Assembly: GCF_003403035.1 (NCBI RefSeq)
Contig: NZ_QURN01000003.1
Coordinates: 266,737-330,736, forward strand
DNA length: 64,000 nucleotides
Source: Mesorhizobium denitrificans
GTDB lineage: Bacteria; Pseudomonadota; Alphaproteobacteria; Rhizobiales; Rhizobiaceae
Direction: 5' to 3'
Shown here: piece by piece, positions 51,066-61,025 of the stretch
Numbering within the stretch: position 1 is the stretch's first letter
Layout of the letters: each line of letters begins with the position of its first letter
Position numbers and translations under genes: made by a program
The notes under the pieces: generated by a model
What the model saw: only the letters and a program-made list of their open reading frames with translations
What the model was told of the DNA's origin: nothing
Databases searched by the model: none

Positions 51066-53737
51066 TGCGGTATCTCGTTCGGTTCATGGCCCGGTATGGG
51101 AAAGCGCAGCGAAACGCGCGTGCCACGCTTGCGAATTGCGGGGCTCTGCGCCCGGATCGTTCCGCCCATCGCTTCAACGAATCCTTTGGCGATGGCAAGA
51201 CCAAGTCCTGTCCCCGGTGTGCGCCCATCCGGCTTTCCGCGCCGGAAAAACTTCTCGAACACCTTGTCCAGTTCCTTTGGCGGAATACCTTTGCCCATAT
51301 CAGTTACGGACAGCACCACCTCGTCGCCCTCGCTGCGCGCATAAATAGCGATTGGCTCGCTGCCTCCATATTTTACCGCATTGTCGATCAGGTTGAACAT
51401 GACCTGTCCCAGCAGAACGCTGTCGCCGCGAATAAGCGGCAGTTCCTTCGCAATGCTGGTCTCGATCTGTCGGCCAGGGAAATATTTTGCTGCGCGTTCA
51501 AGCGTGCTTCGAACCACATCGGCGACATCCACCCAATCGCGCCTCGCATCGACCGTGCCGGCTTCAATTTTTGTCATGTCCAGCAGGTTGGAAACGAAGC
51601 GATTGAGCCTGTCACTTTCCTCCTCGATGGAAGCAAGCAGGTCAGCGCGGCTCGCCGGGTTCATCTTTGAACCGAGCTGGCGAAGTGAGGAAACCGCGCC
51701 CGAAATTGTGGCCAGCGGCGTTTTCAGGTCGTGCGAGATTGAAGATAGCAGCGCCGAGCGGAAGCGCTCGCCAGCCGCTCGTGCTGCCTGGTCGAGACTT
51801 TCCTTAGACAGCCGCGCGCGATCTATCGCAATCGCCGTCTGATCCAGAATGGCGCCGAGCGCCTGCTCCTCTTCGGGGTCGAGCGGTTGCTCTGCCAGCT
51901 TCAAGCCCACAACGGCACCGATTCCGCTCGATGTTCCGAGCGCCCGAAACTGAAAAGGCGAGTTCGGCAGCGTTCCCGTCGCATTGCCTGCAGTCTCATT
52001 CTTTTCCGCGGCCCAGCGCGCCGCAGTCATGTCTGTCACGTCGAGTTCGGTGTCAGGTGGCCAAGCGGCTGCGAGGTCAAGCGTGCCATCGGCGGCAGTC
52101 AACACGACGATCTCGCGGCGCAACGTGGTTTGCAATTGGCTGATCGCCGCCCAAACAACGTCATCCGCGTTTACCGTGCCCGAAAGCTTGCGCGAGAAAT
52201 CATAGAGCGATTGCGTGGCCACTGCTCTGCTGCTGGCTGTCATCGCCTGCGCCGAAACGCGCGAGGCGAGCCCACCCGCAATCAAAGCCGTTACGATGAA
52301 AACAATGAGGCCGAACACCTCGTGCGGCGAGGCGATAGTAAAATCGCCGGTCGGCTGTATGAAGAAGAAATTATAGGCGACAGCGGAAAGAAGAGCCGCC
52401 ACCAGCGCCGCGAGCGAGCCGCCATTCACCGCGGAAATCACAACGGCAAGCAAGTAGACCAGCGAGACATTCGGCAGATCGATGAATTGTTCGATGATCG
52501 CGCCAGCGATTGTGGCAAACGCGACAGCCGCAGCCGGAATGCCAAGTTCTTTCGCCGGGTCGCGAAACCAACGCCGTACTGTAGCACGTTTGCCCGGCGA
52601 AGGCGCAGTAACGCCCTCCGCCGTGACGACATGAATGCCGACACCCGACACACGTGCGATCAATGCATCCGGCAGTGATTGCCTGAACAGGCGCATAACC
52701 CGCGACGGACGCCGCGCGCCCACGACGATCTGCGTCGCGCGCTCCCGCCTTGCGGCCTTCAATATTTCTTCGACAAAATCATTGCCCGTCATCCGGCGCG
52801 TCTCAGCACCCAGGCTCGTAGCCAGCTTGAAATTAGCGTCGATAATTCCGCGTGCTTCCAGTGTTTGCGCAGGCTGGTCCGGCCGCTCGACTGTAATCAC
52901 AAGCCAAGGCGCATTCAGTCCCGTGGCTAACCTCGCAGCAGCCCGCACCACTTTTTCAGAAAGGCCATCAGGGCCGATGCAAACAAGCAAGCGCTCCGAT
53001 GTCTGCCAACTATCATCGATGGCATTCTGTTTGAGATAATCCACGACCTGATCGTCCACCCGGTCGGCGGTACGGCGCAATGCCATCTCCCGCAGCGCGG
53101 TCAGATTTCCAAGCCGGAAAAAACTGTCCGCTGCCCGAGCGGCATTGTCGGGCAGATAGACCTTGCCCTCCTTCAAACGCTCGATAAGCGCGGATGGCTC
53201 CAGATCGACGAGCAGCACATCATCGGCGCGTTGCAGCAACGTATCGGGCACGCGCTCCCGCACTTGTATCGAAGTGATCTGCTGAACGACATCAGACAGG
53301 CTTTCGAGGTGTTGCACATTCACGGCAGACCAGACATCGATACCTGCCGCGAGCAATTCCTCCACGTCCTGCCAGCGTTTCGGGTGGCGGCTGTCCGGCG
53401 CGTTGGTATGAGCCAGTTCATCCACGATGATGATGCGCGGCTTGCGTGCGAGCGCCGCATCCAGATCGAACTCTTCGATCTCGCGCCCCTGGAGACTAAG
53501 CTTGCGGCGGGGCAGCACTTCCAGCCCGCCGAGCAAGTTTGCGGTATCGCTTCGCCCATGCGTTTCAACCAGACCGACAACAATATCGACGTCTTCGGCT
53601 TTCAGCTTGCGGGCGCGTGAAAGCATGGCGTAGGTCTTGCCGACGCCGGGCGCCGCGCCGAGAAAAAGCGTGAAACGGCCCTTGCCGTTGTCAGCAAGGG
53701 CGAGCAGCGAATCTGGATCTGGGCGTTGGTCAGCCAT
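51062..53737 (-). CDS. kdpD: Potassium sensor histidine kinase KdpD
   Basis: Sensor kinase of 891 residues. The N-terminal KdpD domain has Walker A GAAPGVGKT at 27-35, and a USP-like domain runs about 250-370. Four membrane helices lie around 400-500, then a GAF-like part, the phospho-acceptor His669 (SHDLKTP) and an ATPase domain with N-box NLIDNAVKYGG. Senses potassium/turgor status and phosphorylates KdpE. Between kdpC (4-bp gap) and kdpE (overlap). Confidence 0.97.
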   Translation of the reverse strand: MADQRPDPDSLLALADNGKGRFTLFLGAAPGVGKTYAMLSRARKLKAEDVDIVVGLVETHGRSDTANLLGGLEVLPRRKLSLQGREIEEFDLDAALARKPRIIIVDELAHTNAPDSRHPKRWQDVEELLAAGIDVWSAVNVQHLESLSDVVQQITSIQVRERVPDTLLQRADDVLLVDLEPSALIERLKEGKVYLPDNAARAADSFFRLGNLTALREMALRRTADRVDDQVVDYLKQNAIDDSWQTSERLLVCIGPDGLSEKVVRAAARLATGLNAPWLVITVERPDQPAQTLEARGIIDANFKLATSLGAETRRMTGNDFVEEILKAARRERATQIVVGARRPSRVMRLFRQSLPDALIARVSGVGIHVVTAEGVTAPSPGKRATVRRWFRDPAKELGIPAAAVAFATIAGAIIEQFIDLPNVSLVYLLAVVISAVNGGSLAALVAALLSAVAYNFFFIQPTGDFTIASPHEVFGLIVFIVTALIAGGLASRVSAQAMTASSRAVATQSLYDFSRKLSGTVNADDVVWAAISQLQTTLRREIVVLTAADGTLDLAAAWPPDTELDVTDMTAARWAAEKNETAGNATGTLPNSPFQFRALGTSSGIGAVVGLKLAEQPLDPEEEQALGAILDQTAIAIDRARLSKESLDQAARAAGERFRSALLSSISHDLKTPLATISGAVSSLRQLGSKMNPASRADLLASIEEESDRLNRFVSNLLDMTKIEAGTVDARRDWVDVADVVRSTLERAAKYFPGRQIETSIAKELPLIRGDSVLLGQVMFNLIDNAVKYGGSEPIAIYARSEGDEVVLSVTDMGKGIPPKELDKVFEKFFRRGKPDGRTPGTGLGLAIAKGFVEAMGGTIRAQSPAIRKRGTRVSLRFPIPGHEPNEIPQ

Positions 53738-53741
53738 CGGT

Positions 53742-54302
53742 TCAGCCGGTTTTATGCGCGTCTAACGCCATGTTGAGCAGCAGGACATTGACGCGAGGCT
53801 CGCCGACAATACCGAACAGGCGGCCTTCAGTGAAGCGATCAACAATTGCATCGACATCGCTTTCGGATATGCCCCGCGCCTTTGCGACGCGCGTGATTTG
53901 CAAGGCAGCGAATTGCGGCGAAATGTGAGGGTCAAGGCCCGAGCCGGAGGCTGTCGCACCGTCGCCCGGCACCGCGCCTGCCGATTGAATCCGCTCCAGA
54001 TCCGATTTCACACGTGCTGCGAGTTTTGCCGAGGTTGGGCCAAGGTTAGATCCGCTCGATGCTGCCGCATCATAGCCCGTACCCGCCACCGAGGGGCGCG
54101 GCCAGAAATATTTGTCCGCCGTAAATTGCTGGCCGATAAGCGCCGAGCCGATCACCACGTCACCGTTACGGATTAGCGAGCCATTCGCCTGTGCCGGAAA
54201 TGCCAACTGTGCAACTCCGGTGACAGCAAGCGGATAAGCAATGCCGGTGAGAAGTATGAATGCGAGCGTGAGAACGATCGCGGGGCGAAGATAGGTTTGC
54301 AT
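53742..54302 (-). CDS. kdpC: Potassium-transporting ATPase subunit KdpC
   Basis: KdpC of 186 residues with one N-terminal membrane helix (LRPAIVLTLAFILLTGIAYP) and a periplasmic domain containing GSNLGPTSAKL and DPHISPQFAALQ, all family hallmarks. Assists potassium binding by KdpA. Two bases separate it from kdpB. Confidence 0.96.
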   Translation of the reverse strand: MQTYLRPAIVLTLAFILLTGIAYPLAVTGVAQLAFPAQANGSLIRNGDVVIGSALIGQQFTADKYFWPRPSVAGTGYDAAASSGSNLGPTSAKLAARVKSDLERIQSAGAVPGDGATASGSGLDPHISPQFAALQITRVAKARGISESDVDAIVDRFTEGRLFGIVGEPRVNVLLLNMALDAHKTG

Positions 54303-54304
54303 GG

Positions 54305-56350
54305 TTACACCAGATGAAGGGCCGATACAGCAATATCGACCAGTTTGATACCGATGAATGGAAGAACCAATCCGCCGAGCCCATAGACCAGAAGATTGCG
54401 CCGCAGCAGCGCCGCTGCCCCGACAGGCCGGTAGGTCACGCCTTTCAGCGCCAGCGGTATAAGCACGACGATGATCAGAGCGTTGAAGATTACCGCCGAG
54501 AGAATGGCGGACTGCGGCGACTTCAGCCCCATAATGTTCAGCGCTGACAGCGCCGGATAGGTGGTCACGAACAGCGCGGGAATGATCGCGAAGTACTTTG
54601 CAACATCATTCGCGATGGAAAATGTCGTCAACGAGCCGCGCGTCATCAGCAGTTGCTTGCCAATTTCGACGATCTCGATGAGCTTGGTCGGACTGGAATC
54701 CAGATCCACCATATTCGCGGCCTCGCGCGCGGCCTGAGTGCCGGTCTGCATCGCAACACCCACATCTGCCTGCGCAAGCGCGGGTGCGTCATTGGTGCCG
54801 TCGCCGCACATTGCAATCAGCCTCCCGCCTTCCTGTTCCTTGCGAATGAAAGCGAGCTTCTGCTCCGGTGTTGCTTCGGCAAGAAAATCATCGACGCCCG
54901 CTTCAGAAGCGATGGCCGCTGCGGTCACCGGATTGTCGCCAGTCACCATCACGGTGCGGATGCCCATGGCCCGCAGCGCGGCAAAACGTTCCTTGATCCC
55001 TGGCTTCACGACATCCTTGAGATGGATCACGCCCAGCAGTCGGCTGCCGTCCACCACGGCAAGCGGCGTACCGCCCGTGCGTGCAACCGAGTCAACCGCT
55101 TGTCGAAATTCGATTGGCGCGTCCTTCGGCTCTATGCCCGCCAGCTTGAGTGCTGAATCTACCGCACCCTTGCGCAGCGCGCGGCCATCCATATCAACCC
55201 CGGAAAGCCTCGTTTCTGCGGCGAAGGGTATGACTGCATCGGGCTTCTTGGTGGTGGGCGCAAGTCCATAGTCCCCCGTCGCCAGCGCCACGATAGAGCG
55301 ACCCTCCGGCGTTTCATCAGCGAGACTTGCGAGCAATGCCGCCTCTGCAAGCATCTCTTCCGACACGCCGGCCACAGGCAGAAAGTCGGTTGCCATGCGA
55401 TTGCCGAAAGTAATGGTGCCGGTCTTATCCAGCAGGAGCGTGTCGACGTCGCCCGCGGCCTCAACCGCCCGCCCTGATGTGGCGATAACATTGAAGCGCA
55501 CCAGGCGATCCATGCCTGCAATGCCGATTGCCGACAACAGCCCGCCGATGGTCGTCGGAATGAGCGTCACCAGCAATGCCGCCAACACGGTTACTGTCAG
55601 AACGGTGCCGGAATATCCGGCCAATCCCCACAGCGTTACCACCGCGATCAGGAAGATCAGCGTCAGGCCGGACAACAAAATGGACAGAGCTATCTCGTTC
55701 GGCGTTTTCTGGCGTTCCGCTCCTTCGATGAGGGCAATCATTCGGTCCACGAAGCTCGAGCCGGGAGCAACGGTTATGCGTATCTTCAACCAGTCGGACA
55801 AAACTTCGGTGCCGCCTGTTACGGCAGATCGATCGCCGCCGGCCTCACGGATCACGGGAGCGGATTCGCCCGTAATGGCGCTTTCATTCACCGATGCAAC
55901 GCCTTCGGTCACCTCACCATCGCCGGGGATCAACTCGCCAGCCTCGACAATGATCAGATCGCCTATCTTCAGATCGCTCGCGGGCACTTCGGTGACTTCG
56001 ATGTCGTCAGCGCTCACCAGCTTGCGCGCAGTCAGTTGCGAACGCGTGCGCCGCAATGTTTCCGCCTGCGCTTTGCCGCGCCCTTCCGCTACCGCCTCCG
56101 CGAAAGTGGCGAACAGCACCGTAAACCACAGCCAAACCGCTATCTGTCCCGAGAAACCGGCCTGCCCGTCCGCCGTCACGAGGTCGCGAACGAAGAATAG
56201 CGTTACCAATGCGGCTACGACTTCCGTTACGAAAATAACCGGATTGCGCATCAGCTTGCGCGGGTCGAGCTTTACGAAGGCATCGCGCAGCGCGGGAACC
56301 AGTATCGCTGGATCGAACAGGCTGTGCGCCAATGCAGGGGTGCTGGACAT
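54305..56350 (-). CDS. kdpB: Potassium-transporting ATPase ATP-binding subunit KdpB
   Basis: P-type ATPase of 681 residues. Phosphorylated Asp308 in DKTGTIT, actuator TGES at 160-163, hinge [16 protein letters not shown] and seven membrane helices. Hydrolyses ATP to drive potassium uptake through KdpA. Twelve bases after kdpA. All key residues present. Confidence 0.97.
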   Translation of the reverse strand: MSSTPALAHSLFDPAILVPALRDAFVKLDPRKLMRNPVIFVTEVVAALVTLFFVRDLVTADGQAGFSGQIAVWLWFTVLFATFAEAVAEGRGKAQAETLRRTRSQLTARKLVSADDIEVTEVPASDLKIGDLIIVEAGELIPGDGEVTEGVASVNESAITGESAPVIREAGGDRSAVTGGTEVLSDWLKIRITVAPGSSFVDRMIALIEGAERQKTPNEIALSILLSGLTLIFLIAVVTLWGLAGYSGTVLTVTVLAALLVTLIPTTIGGLLSAIGIAGMDRLVRFNVIATSGRAVEAAGDVDTLLLDKTGTITFGNRMATDFLPVAGVSEEMLAEAALLASLADETPEGRSIVALATGDYGLAPTTKKPDAVIPFAAETRLSGVDMDGRALRKGAVDSALKLAGIEPKDAPIEFRQAVDSVARTGGTPLAVVDGSRLLGVIHLKDVVKPGIKERFAALRAMGIRTVMVTGDNPVTAAAIASEAGVDDFLAEATPEQKLAFIRKEQEGGRLIAMCGDGTNDAPALAQADVGVAMQTGTQAAREAANMVDLDSSPTKLIEIVEIGKQLLMTRGSLTTFSIANDVAKYFAIIPALFVTTYPALSALNIMGLKSPQSAILSAVIFNALIIVVLIPLALKGVTYRPVGAAALLRRNLLVYGLGGLVLPFIGIKLVDIAVSALHLV

Positions 56351-56362
56351 GGTTCGCGTCCT

Positions 56363-58072
56363 CTAGAATGTTTGGCCGGCAAGCATGGCGAAGTGCTCGA
56401 CGATAGGGCCAAGTGACAACGCCGGGAAAAACTGCAGGCCGCCCATGATGAGAATGATGCCGCTGAGCAGGCCAGCGAAGAGCGGCGTTGTCGTTGGAAA
56501 TGTGCCAGCCGTCGCGGCAGCCCGCGGCTTGGCGGCGATTGAACCTGCCATAGCCAACACCGGTACAGCATAGGCGAAGCGGCCTAACAGCATCGCGATA
56601 CCGAGTGTGGTGTTGTACCAGGGCGTATTCGCAGAAAGCCCGCCAAAGGCCGAGCCATTATTGCCCGCCGCCGAGGTAAATGCGTAGAGGATCTCAGACA
56701 GGCCATGCGGCCCGCTCGTGCCGACGCTGGCAACCGCAATCGGAAGCATCGAGGAGATGGCCGCAAATCCTAGTATGGCCAGCGGCAATATCAGCACCGC
56801 CAGCATCGCATACTTCATCTCCCTGCCCTCGATTTTCTTGCCAAGCAGTTCGGGCGTGCGCCCAACCATCAGCCCAGCGACAAACACAGCAAGAATGGCA
56901 AAAACGATCATGCCATAGAGGCCCGAGCCGACACCGCCGGGCAGAACCTCGCCAAGCTGGATAAGAAACATGGGAACCAGCCCGCCCAGCCCGGTAAACG
57001 AGCCATGCATACCGTTGACACCACCATCCGAAAGCCCGGTGGTCACGGCGGCATAGGCAGCGCTCATGGCTTGTCCAAACCGCACCTCCTTGCCTTCCAT
57101 ATTGCCCAGCGCAGGATCAACTCCGAGCGCGCTCAATATCGGATTGCCGGCGCTTTCGGCCCAATAGATCACGCCCGTTCCAACAAGGAGAAACAGCGCC
57201 GTGACGGCGAGAAACGTCCAGCCCTGACGCCGGTCGCCCACCATCTGACCGAAGGCGTAGACAAGCGCAGCAGAGATGGCGAGCATCGAGACAATGTTGA
57301 GGTAATTCGACAGAGCCGTTGGGTTTTCGAATGGATGCGCGGCATTGGCGTTGAGGAACCCGCCGCCATTGGTCCCAAGCTGCTTGATAGCTTCCTGACT
57401 GGCGATCGGCCCAATAGCGATGGTCTGTTGTGCGCCATCCAGAGTAGTCGCGCTCACCGATGCATCGAGCGTCTGAGGCAGACCCATCGCCGCGAAGGCA
57501 AGCGCAACGAGAATGGACAGCGGCAGAAGCACGTAAAGTGTCGAGCGGGTCAGATCGACCCAGAAATTGCCAACAGTTCGAGCGCTGGAGCGGGCGAAAG
57601 CACGCGTCAACGCCATCGCTATAGCGATGCCGGTTGCAGCCGATACCAAGTTCTGGACCGTCAGCCCGGCCATTTGGCTGAAATTACTGAGCGTGGTTTC
57701 GCCGCCGTAGGATTGCCAATTGGTATTCGTGACGAAGCTCGCAGCGGTGTTGAAGGCAAGGTCGGGAGACATGCCTGCAAAACCCTGCGCATTCAGCGGC
57801 AGATAGAACTGCAGCCGCAGGATCGTATAGAGCGCAGCAAAGCCCGCCATCGAGAAGGCAAGCATCGACAGCGTGTAGGCAAGCCAGCCCTGTTCCTCAT
57901 CCGGCCTGATGCCGGCGGCGGCATAGAATCCGCGCTCGACAGGTCCGAAGACAGGCGCAAGCAGGGAGCGCTCGCCCGAAAACACGCTCGCCATATAAAG
58001 ACCAAGCGGTTTGACCAAAGCAGCAACGATAAGAAAGAGAAGGCCAATTTGCAGCCAGCCGGTAATTGTCAT
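56363..58072 (-). CDS. kdpA: Potassium-transporting ATPase potassium-binding subunit KdpA
   Basis: Channel-like subunit of 569 residues with about ten membrane helices and the four selectivity-filter loops, for example [29 protein letters not shown] and [11 protein letters not shown]. The ATG at 58072 follows kdpF by 29 bp. Full length for the family. Confidence 0.97.
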   Translation of the reverse strand: MTITGWLQIGLLFLIVAALVKPLGLYMASVFSGERSLLAPVFGPVERGFYAAAGIRPDEEQGWLAYTLSMLAFSMAGFAALYTILRLQFYLPLNAQGFAGMSPDLAFNTAASFVTNTNWQSYGGETTLSNFSQMAGLTVQNLVSAATGIAIAMALTRAFARSSARTVGNFWVDLTRSTLYVLLPLSILVALAFAAMGLPQTLDASVSATTLDGAQQTIAIGPIASQEAIKQLGTNGGGFLNANAAHPFENPTALSNYLNIVSMLAISAALVYAFGQMVGDRRQGWTFLAVTALFLLVGTGVIYWAESAGNPILSALGVDPALGNMEGKEVRFGQAMSAAYAAVTTGLSDGGVNGMHGSFTGLGGLVPMFLIQLGEVLPGGVGSGLYGMIVFAILAVFVAGLMVGRTPELLGKKIEGREMKYAMLAVLILPLAILGFAAISSMLPIAVASVGTSGPHGLSEILYAFTSAAGNNGSAFGGLSANTPWYNTTLGIAMLLGRFAYAVPVLAMAGSIAAKPRAAATAGTFPTTTPLFAGLLSGIILIMGGLQFFPALSLGPIVEHFAMLAGQTF

Positions 58073-58101
58073 GAAAATGCTCCTGCCTTACCGAACCTCG
58101 C

Positions 58102-58191
58102 TCAAAAGCGCTCCGGACGGATCAGCGTGACAACGAGGTAAATGCCGAGCGCCAGCGCGACGGCCAGACCGATAAGTGGTTCGATCATCAT
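58102..58191 (-). CDS. kdpF: Potassium-transporting ATPase small subunit KdpF
   Basis: 29-residue single-helix protein, MMIEPLIGLAVALALGIYLV then VTLIRPERF, matching KdpF in size, hydrophobicity and the terminal RPERF. A GAGGTG site stands before the ATG pair at 58191/58188. Stabilises the KdpABC complex. Too short for usual gene finders. Confidence 0.88.
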   Translation of the reverse strand: MMIEPLIGLAVALALGIYLVVTLIRPERF

Positions 58192-58197
58192 CGCACC

Positions 58198-58281
58198 TCA
58201 GATGCGGCCCAGCGCACGCGCATAGATCGCCAGCGCGCCGAGCGCACCCAGACCAAGCGCAAGATAGAAAATGTCGGCCAT
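58198..58281 (-). CDS. 27-residue membrane peptide upstream of kdpF
   Basis: Short frame MADIFYLALGLGALGALAIY then ARALGRI: one hydrophobic helix with a basic C-terminal end. GGAG with six-base spacing precedes the ATG at 58281, and the stop is 6 bp before the kdpF start, so it is first in the kdp operon. I recall similar unnamed small proteins before kdpF in other bacteria. It could be an additional Kdp accessory peptide or a translated leader. Confidence 0.65.
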   Translation of the reverse strand: MADIFYLALGLGALGALAIYARALGRI

Positions 58282-58356
58282 CGAAATCTCCAAAGCTTCC
58301 GTGCCAAGGAGATAGTTCAATCGGCCATCAAATCTCGATTGGGAATTTGTATCCCG

Positions 58357-58377
58357 CACATAAGGAAAACATAAAGA
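58357..58377 (-). promoter_or_regulatory. Candidate KdpE-binding direct repeat
   Basis: On the minus strand TTATG occurs twice with an 11-bp period in an AT-rich stretch (plus-strand CATAA at 58359 and 58370), about 80 bp before the first kdp-operon ATG. One-turn direct repeats are the usual site form for OmpR-type regulators such as KdpE. Confidence 0.5.
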
Positions 58378-58425
58378 TCAGTGTCGTTCGAAGAGCTGGA
58401 CGGCGCGGCAGATCGCGCGAAGCTG

Positions 58426-59076
58426 TCAATAGAGCGTCCGCTTGTAGTCCTCTTCCAGATCTTCATCCATTTTGCGCATCTCGTCCTTGTCGTTTGGCGC
58501 GCCGGTGGAGTCGTCCAGAATTATCTTCACGAGAGACGGCATCTCGCTGCGATCTTGCAGGTGGTCGGGACTCCACAAATGCGAGCGCCGGAATGCCTTG
58601 GCGCAGTGCATGAAAACTTCGCTCACCTGCACCACGATTGCGAGTTTCGGAGCGCGTTCGTTGACGCTCATCGTCTCCAACAGCTCCGGATCGGTTACGA
58701 GCGTCGCGCGGCCATTCACCCGCAGCGTGTCGTCAAACCCGGGAACCATGAACAATATTCCCACATTCGGATTTGCGAGAATGTTGACAAACGTATCAAG
58801 ACGGTTGTTGCCCGGCCGGTCAGGTATCGCCAGCGTTTTATCATCGAGTATTTTGACAAAGCCGACAGGGTCACCGCGTGGGCTCACATCGGCCTTGCCG
58901 TCAAGGCTCTGCGTGCCGATGCAGAGAAACGGCGAACGGCTTATAAAGTCCTGCGCATGCTTGCTCAGCGAAGTCTGGCATTTCTGTATGGCCAGTGTGT
59001 GGGTCGCGCCAAACAGGCCGCGAAGCGATTGCTCATCTGCGACGGTGAGGTCTGGATTAAGCTCGAATTTCTTCAT
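58426..59076 (-). CDS. Pyridoxamine 5'-phosphate oxidase family FMN-binding protein
   Basis: Split-barrel flavin-binding protein of 216 residues. The barrel is recognisable from PFLCIGTQSLDGKADVSPRGDPVGFVKILDD and VNILANPNVGILFMVPGFDDTLRVNGRA. The family resembles MSMEG_1061-like proteins that use FMN or F420 to reduce small molecules rather than true PdxH. GAGGGG precedes the ATG at 59076. Stands alone between kdp and the histidine phosphatase; function unknown. Confidence 0.85.
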   Translation of the reverse strand: MKKFELNPDLTVADEQSLRGLFGATHTLAIQKCQTSLSKHAQDFISRSPFLCIGTQSLDGKADVSPRGDPVGFVKILDDKTLAIPDRPGNNRLDTFVNILANPNVGILFMVPGFDDTLRVNGRATLVTDPELLETMSVNERAPKLAIVVQVSEVFMHCAKAFRRSHLWSPDHLQDRSEMPSLVKIILDDSTGAPNDKDEMRKMDEDLEEDYKRTLY

Positions 59077-59183
59077 TTGCTTGCCCCTCGCAAATTCTGT
59101 GCTGGCTCAGTTATGCCAATACAGGCACAAACGATGAGGCTTGTGTAGCCCGGCAACTCGCGCACGTGCGAAAACGCCGCTTT

Positions 59184-59765
59184 TCAATCCTCTGCCTGCT
59201 GTTGCAATCTGCCCGAAACGAGAGGCAACCCACTCGACCTGAGCGCCCAGCGCCGACCGTCGTTGCGAATATCCGTAACCGTGGCTGGCGCAATGTCGAT
59301 GCTCCAAAATGTGCTCAGCGGAGCCCCCAGAATGTTCGCCACTATTGCGCGGATCACCGCCGCATGTGTCACCGCTATGACGTTGCTGCCCTCGTTCGCG
59401 CATTTGTCGATCCAGCTTCTGGTGCGATCAAAGAGCATTTCGATACTCTCGCCGCCGTGACCGGCAAAACCTGGATCAGCAATCCATTGCGCGAGCGAAT
59501 CAGGCGCCTCGCTGGCTATTGCGGAAATCGACCGCCCTGCCCAATCGCCGTAATCAATGTCCCGAAGGTCCGCATCTTCGTTGCAATCAAGCGAAAGCGC
59601 TTCCGCAGTTTGTCCTGCAGCGATGCAAGGGCTCATGAGCTGCAGTCCCTTGGTGTGATACGACAGCTTCAACCCTTGCATGGCAGCTTTTGCTTTAGTT
59701 TCCAGCGGTTCGTTGGCGGGAAACGACGCATTTCGGTTCGCAGCGGTGGCCGCCTGGCAGATCAA
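59184..59765 (-). CDS. Histidine phosphatase family protein, catalytic His replaced
   Basis: Phosphoglycerate-mutase-like protein of about 193 residues. The N-terminal RHG motif that carries the phospho-accepting His reads ICQAAT, so Gln is at the His position. The second His is kept in VTHAAV and the GDWAG and HGGES segments are normal. The start is unclear: an in-frame TGA at 59790-59792 leaves only the TTG at 59765 or a rare ATC at 59783 with GGAG upstream. Divergent from the cobalamin-riboswitch/cbtBA unit, where CobC-like phosphatases are often found. Possibly inactive or changed in activity. Confidence 0.72.
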   Translation of the reverse strand: MICQAATAANRNASFPANEPLETKAKAAMQGLKLSYHTKGLQLMSPCIAAGQTAEALSLDCNEDADLRDIDYGDWAGRSISAIASEAPDSLAQWIADPGFAGHGGESIEMLFDRTRSWIDKCANEGSNVIAVTHAAVIRAIVANILGAPLSTFWSIDIAPATVTDIRNDGRRWALRSSGLPLVSGRLQQQAED

Positions 59766-59850
59766 TTTGAGGCGAAAGGGGATTGGTCTTCACTCCGTTA
59801 TGCCGGGCAAGCCTGCTGCAATACTGATCAGTCTGATTGACAGCCAGCCT

Positions 59851-59984
59851 GCGCGTCAATACCGTTGAATTTCAGTCCACGATAGGGGAAGCCGGTGCAA
59901 TTCCGGCACGGTCGCGCCACTGTAACCGGAATTGTCCGGAAGTCAGACCTTCTATCGCCGCTGAAACGCCGCAACGGGACGCGT
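59851..59984 (+). promoter_or_regulatory. Cobalamin riboswitch
   Basis: B12 box GCCACTG at 59916-59922 with the preceding GGGGAAGCCGGTG core and its partner ATTCCGGC. The closing stem pairs GCGTC (59853) with GACGC (59978), CCGTTG (59862) with CAACGG (59972) and TTTCAG (59870) with CTGAAA (59961). The AGGAG ribosome site of cbtB (59991-59995) lies just after the closing stem, consistent with cobalamin-dependent control of translation. Confidence 0.92.
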
Positions 59985-60002
59985 TATCCCAGGAGAACTA
60001 TT

Positions 60003-60212
60003 ATGTCTGACATCACTTTTGCACCGGCTCATCAACCGGTAGCCATTCCGATAGCCGAGGTGCTTCCTTGGGCAATTTTCGGTGGCCTTCTTCTAATGAT
60101 CGCGATTTACTTCGTCGGCGCTGAAGAAGGTGCGACCTCGCTCATATCGGGAATGTATATTCACGAATTCGTGCATGACGGTCGCCATCTGCTCGGTTTC
60201 CCCTGCCACTAA
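60003..60212 (+). CDS. cbtB: Cobalt transporter subunit CbtB
   Basis: 69-residue single-helix protein from the ATG at 60003, downstream of the cobalamin riboswitch. The C-terminal His-rich metal motif HEFVHDGRHLLGFPCH is characteristic of CbtB. Partner of CbtA in cobalt uptake for cobalamin synthesis. An in-frame ATG further upstream (59895) lies inside the riboswitch and is rejected. Confidence 0.95.
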   Translation: MSDITFAPAHQPVAIPIAEVLPWAIFGGLLLMIAIYFVGAEEGATSLISGMYIHEFVHDGRHLLGFPCH

Positions 60213-60223
60213 GGGGAATAGTC

Positions 60224-61000
60224 ATGGTTGGATCATTGCTTATGCGCGGGATGCTGATCGGCGTCCTCGCGGGTCTGGTCGCGTTCGGTTTTGCGCGGAT
60301 TTTTGGCGAGCCACAGGTTGATCTCGCAATCGCCTTCGAAGAACAGATGGCAGCGACAGAAGCCGCACAGGCTCCGGCGGGCGATCAGCCTGCAATGGAA
60401 GAGACAGACGAAGGCTTGCCGGGCCGGGGAACTCAGGCCGGATTGGGCTTGATCACCGGTCTGGTCGTCTATGGTGCTGCGGTGGGCGGCATTTTTGCAC
60501 TCGTGTTTGCTTTCGCTTATGGGCGCCTCGGCGCAATTGGCGCTCGCGGCCTCTCTGCAGTGCTTGCACTCGCAGCGTTTGCATCCGTCGTGCTCGTTCC
60601 GCTTCTCAAATATCCTGCCAATCCGCCTGCTGTGAGCCTGGATGAAACGATAGGGGCACGCACAACCCTCTATTTCGTTCTTCTCGTGCTTTCTGTTGGT
60701 GGTATGGCACTCGCATTCGCCTTGGCGCGCCGCTTGTTGGCGCAACACGGCACTTGGAATGCAACACTGATAGCGTCCGCCGCCTACGTGGCGTTTATCA
60801 CGGTCGTCTTGATCGCAATGCCTACGATCAATGAGATGCCAGCCGGATTTTCTCCTGATGTTCTTTGGAATTTCAGGATTAGTTCGGTGGGAATTCAAAT
60901 CATTATCTGGGCTGTGATTGGATTAGGGTTCGGCGTACTTGCCGAAAGAGTGCTTGGCGAGTTTCGTGGCAGTGCCCGCCTTGCTGGCTCTTATCGCTAA
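60224..61000 (+). CDS. cbtA: Cobalt transporter CbtA
   Basis: Membrane protein of 258 residues with about six helices, starting MVGSLLMRGMLIGVLAG and containing the LKYPANPPAV segment with a conserved Lys-Tyr-Pro. Eleven bases after cbtB, under the same riboswitch. Predicted cobalt importer of the CbtAB type. The acidic loop around 40-65 is variable. Confidence 0.94.
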   Translation: MVGSLLMRGMLIGVLAGLVAFGFARIFGEPQVDLAIAFEEQMAATEAAQAPAGDQPAMEETDEGLPGRGTQAGLGLITGLVVYGAAVGGIFALVFAFAYGRLGAIGARGLSAVLALAAFASVVLVPLLKYPANPPAVSLDETIGARTTLYFVLLVLSVGGMALAFALARRLLAQHGTWNATLIASAAYVAFITVVLIAMPTINEMPAGFSPDVLWNFRISSVGIQIIIWAVIGLGFGVLAERVLGEFRGSARLAGSYR

Positions 61001-61025
61001 GCTTATCGATCGTTCCCCGAACAGA

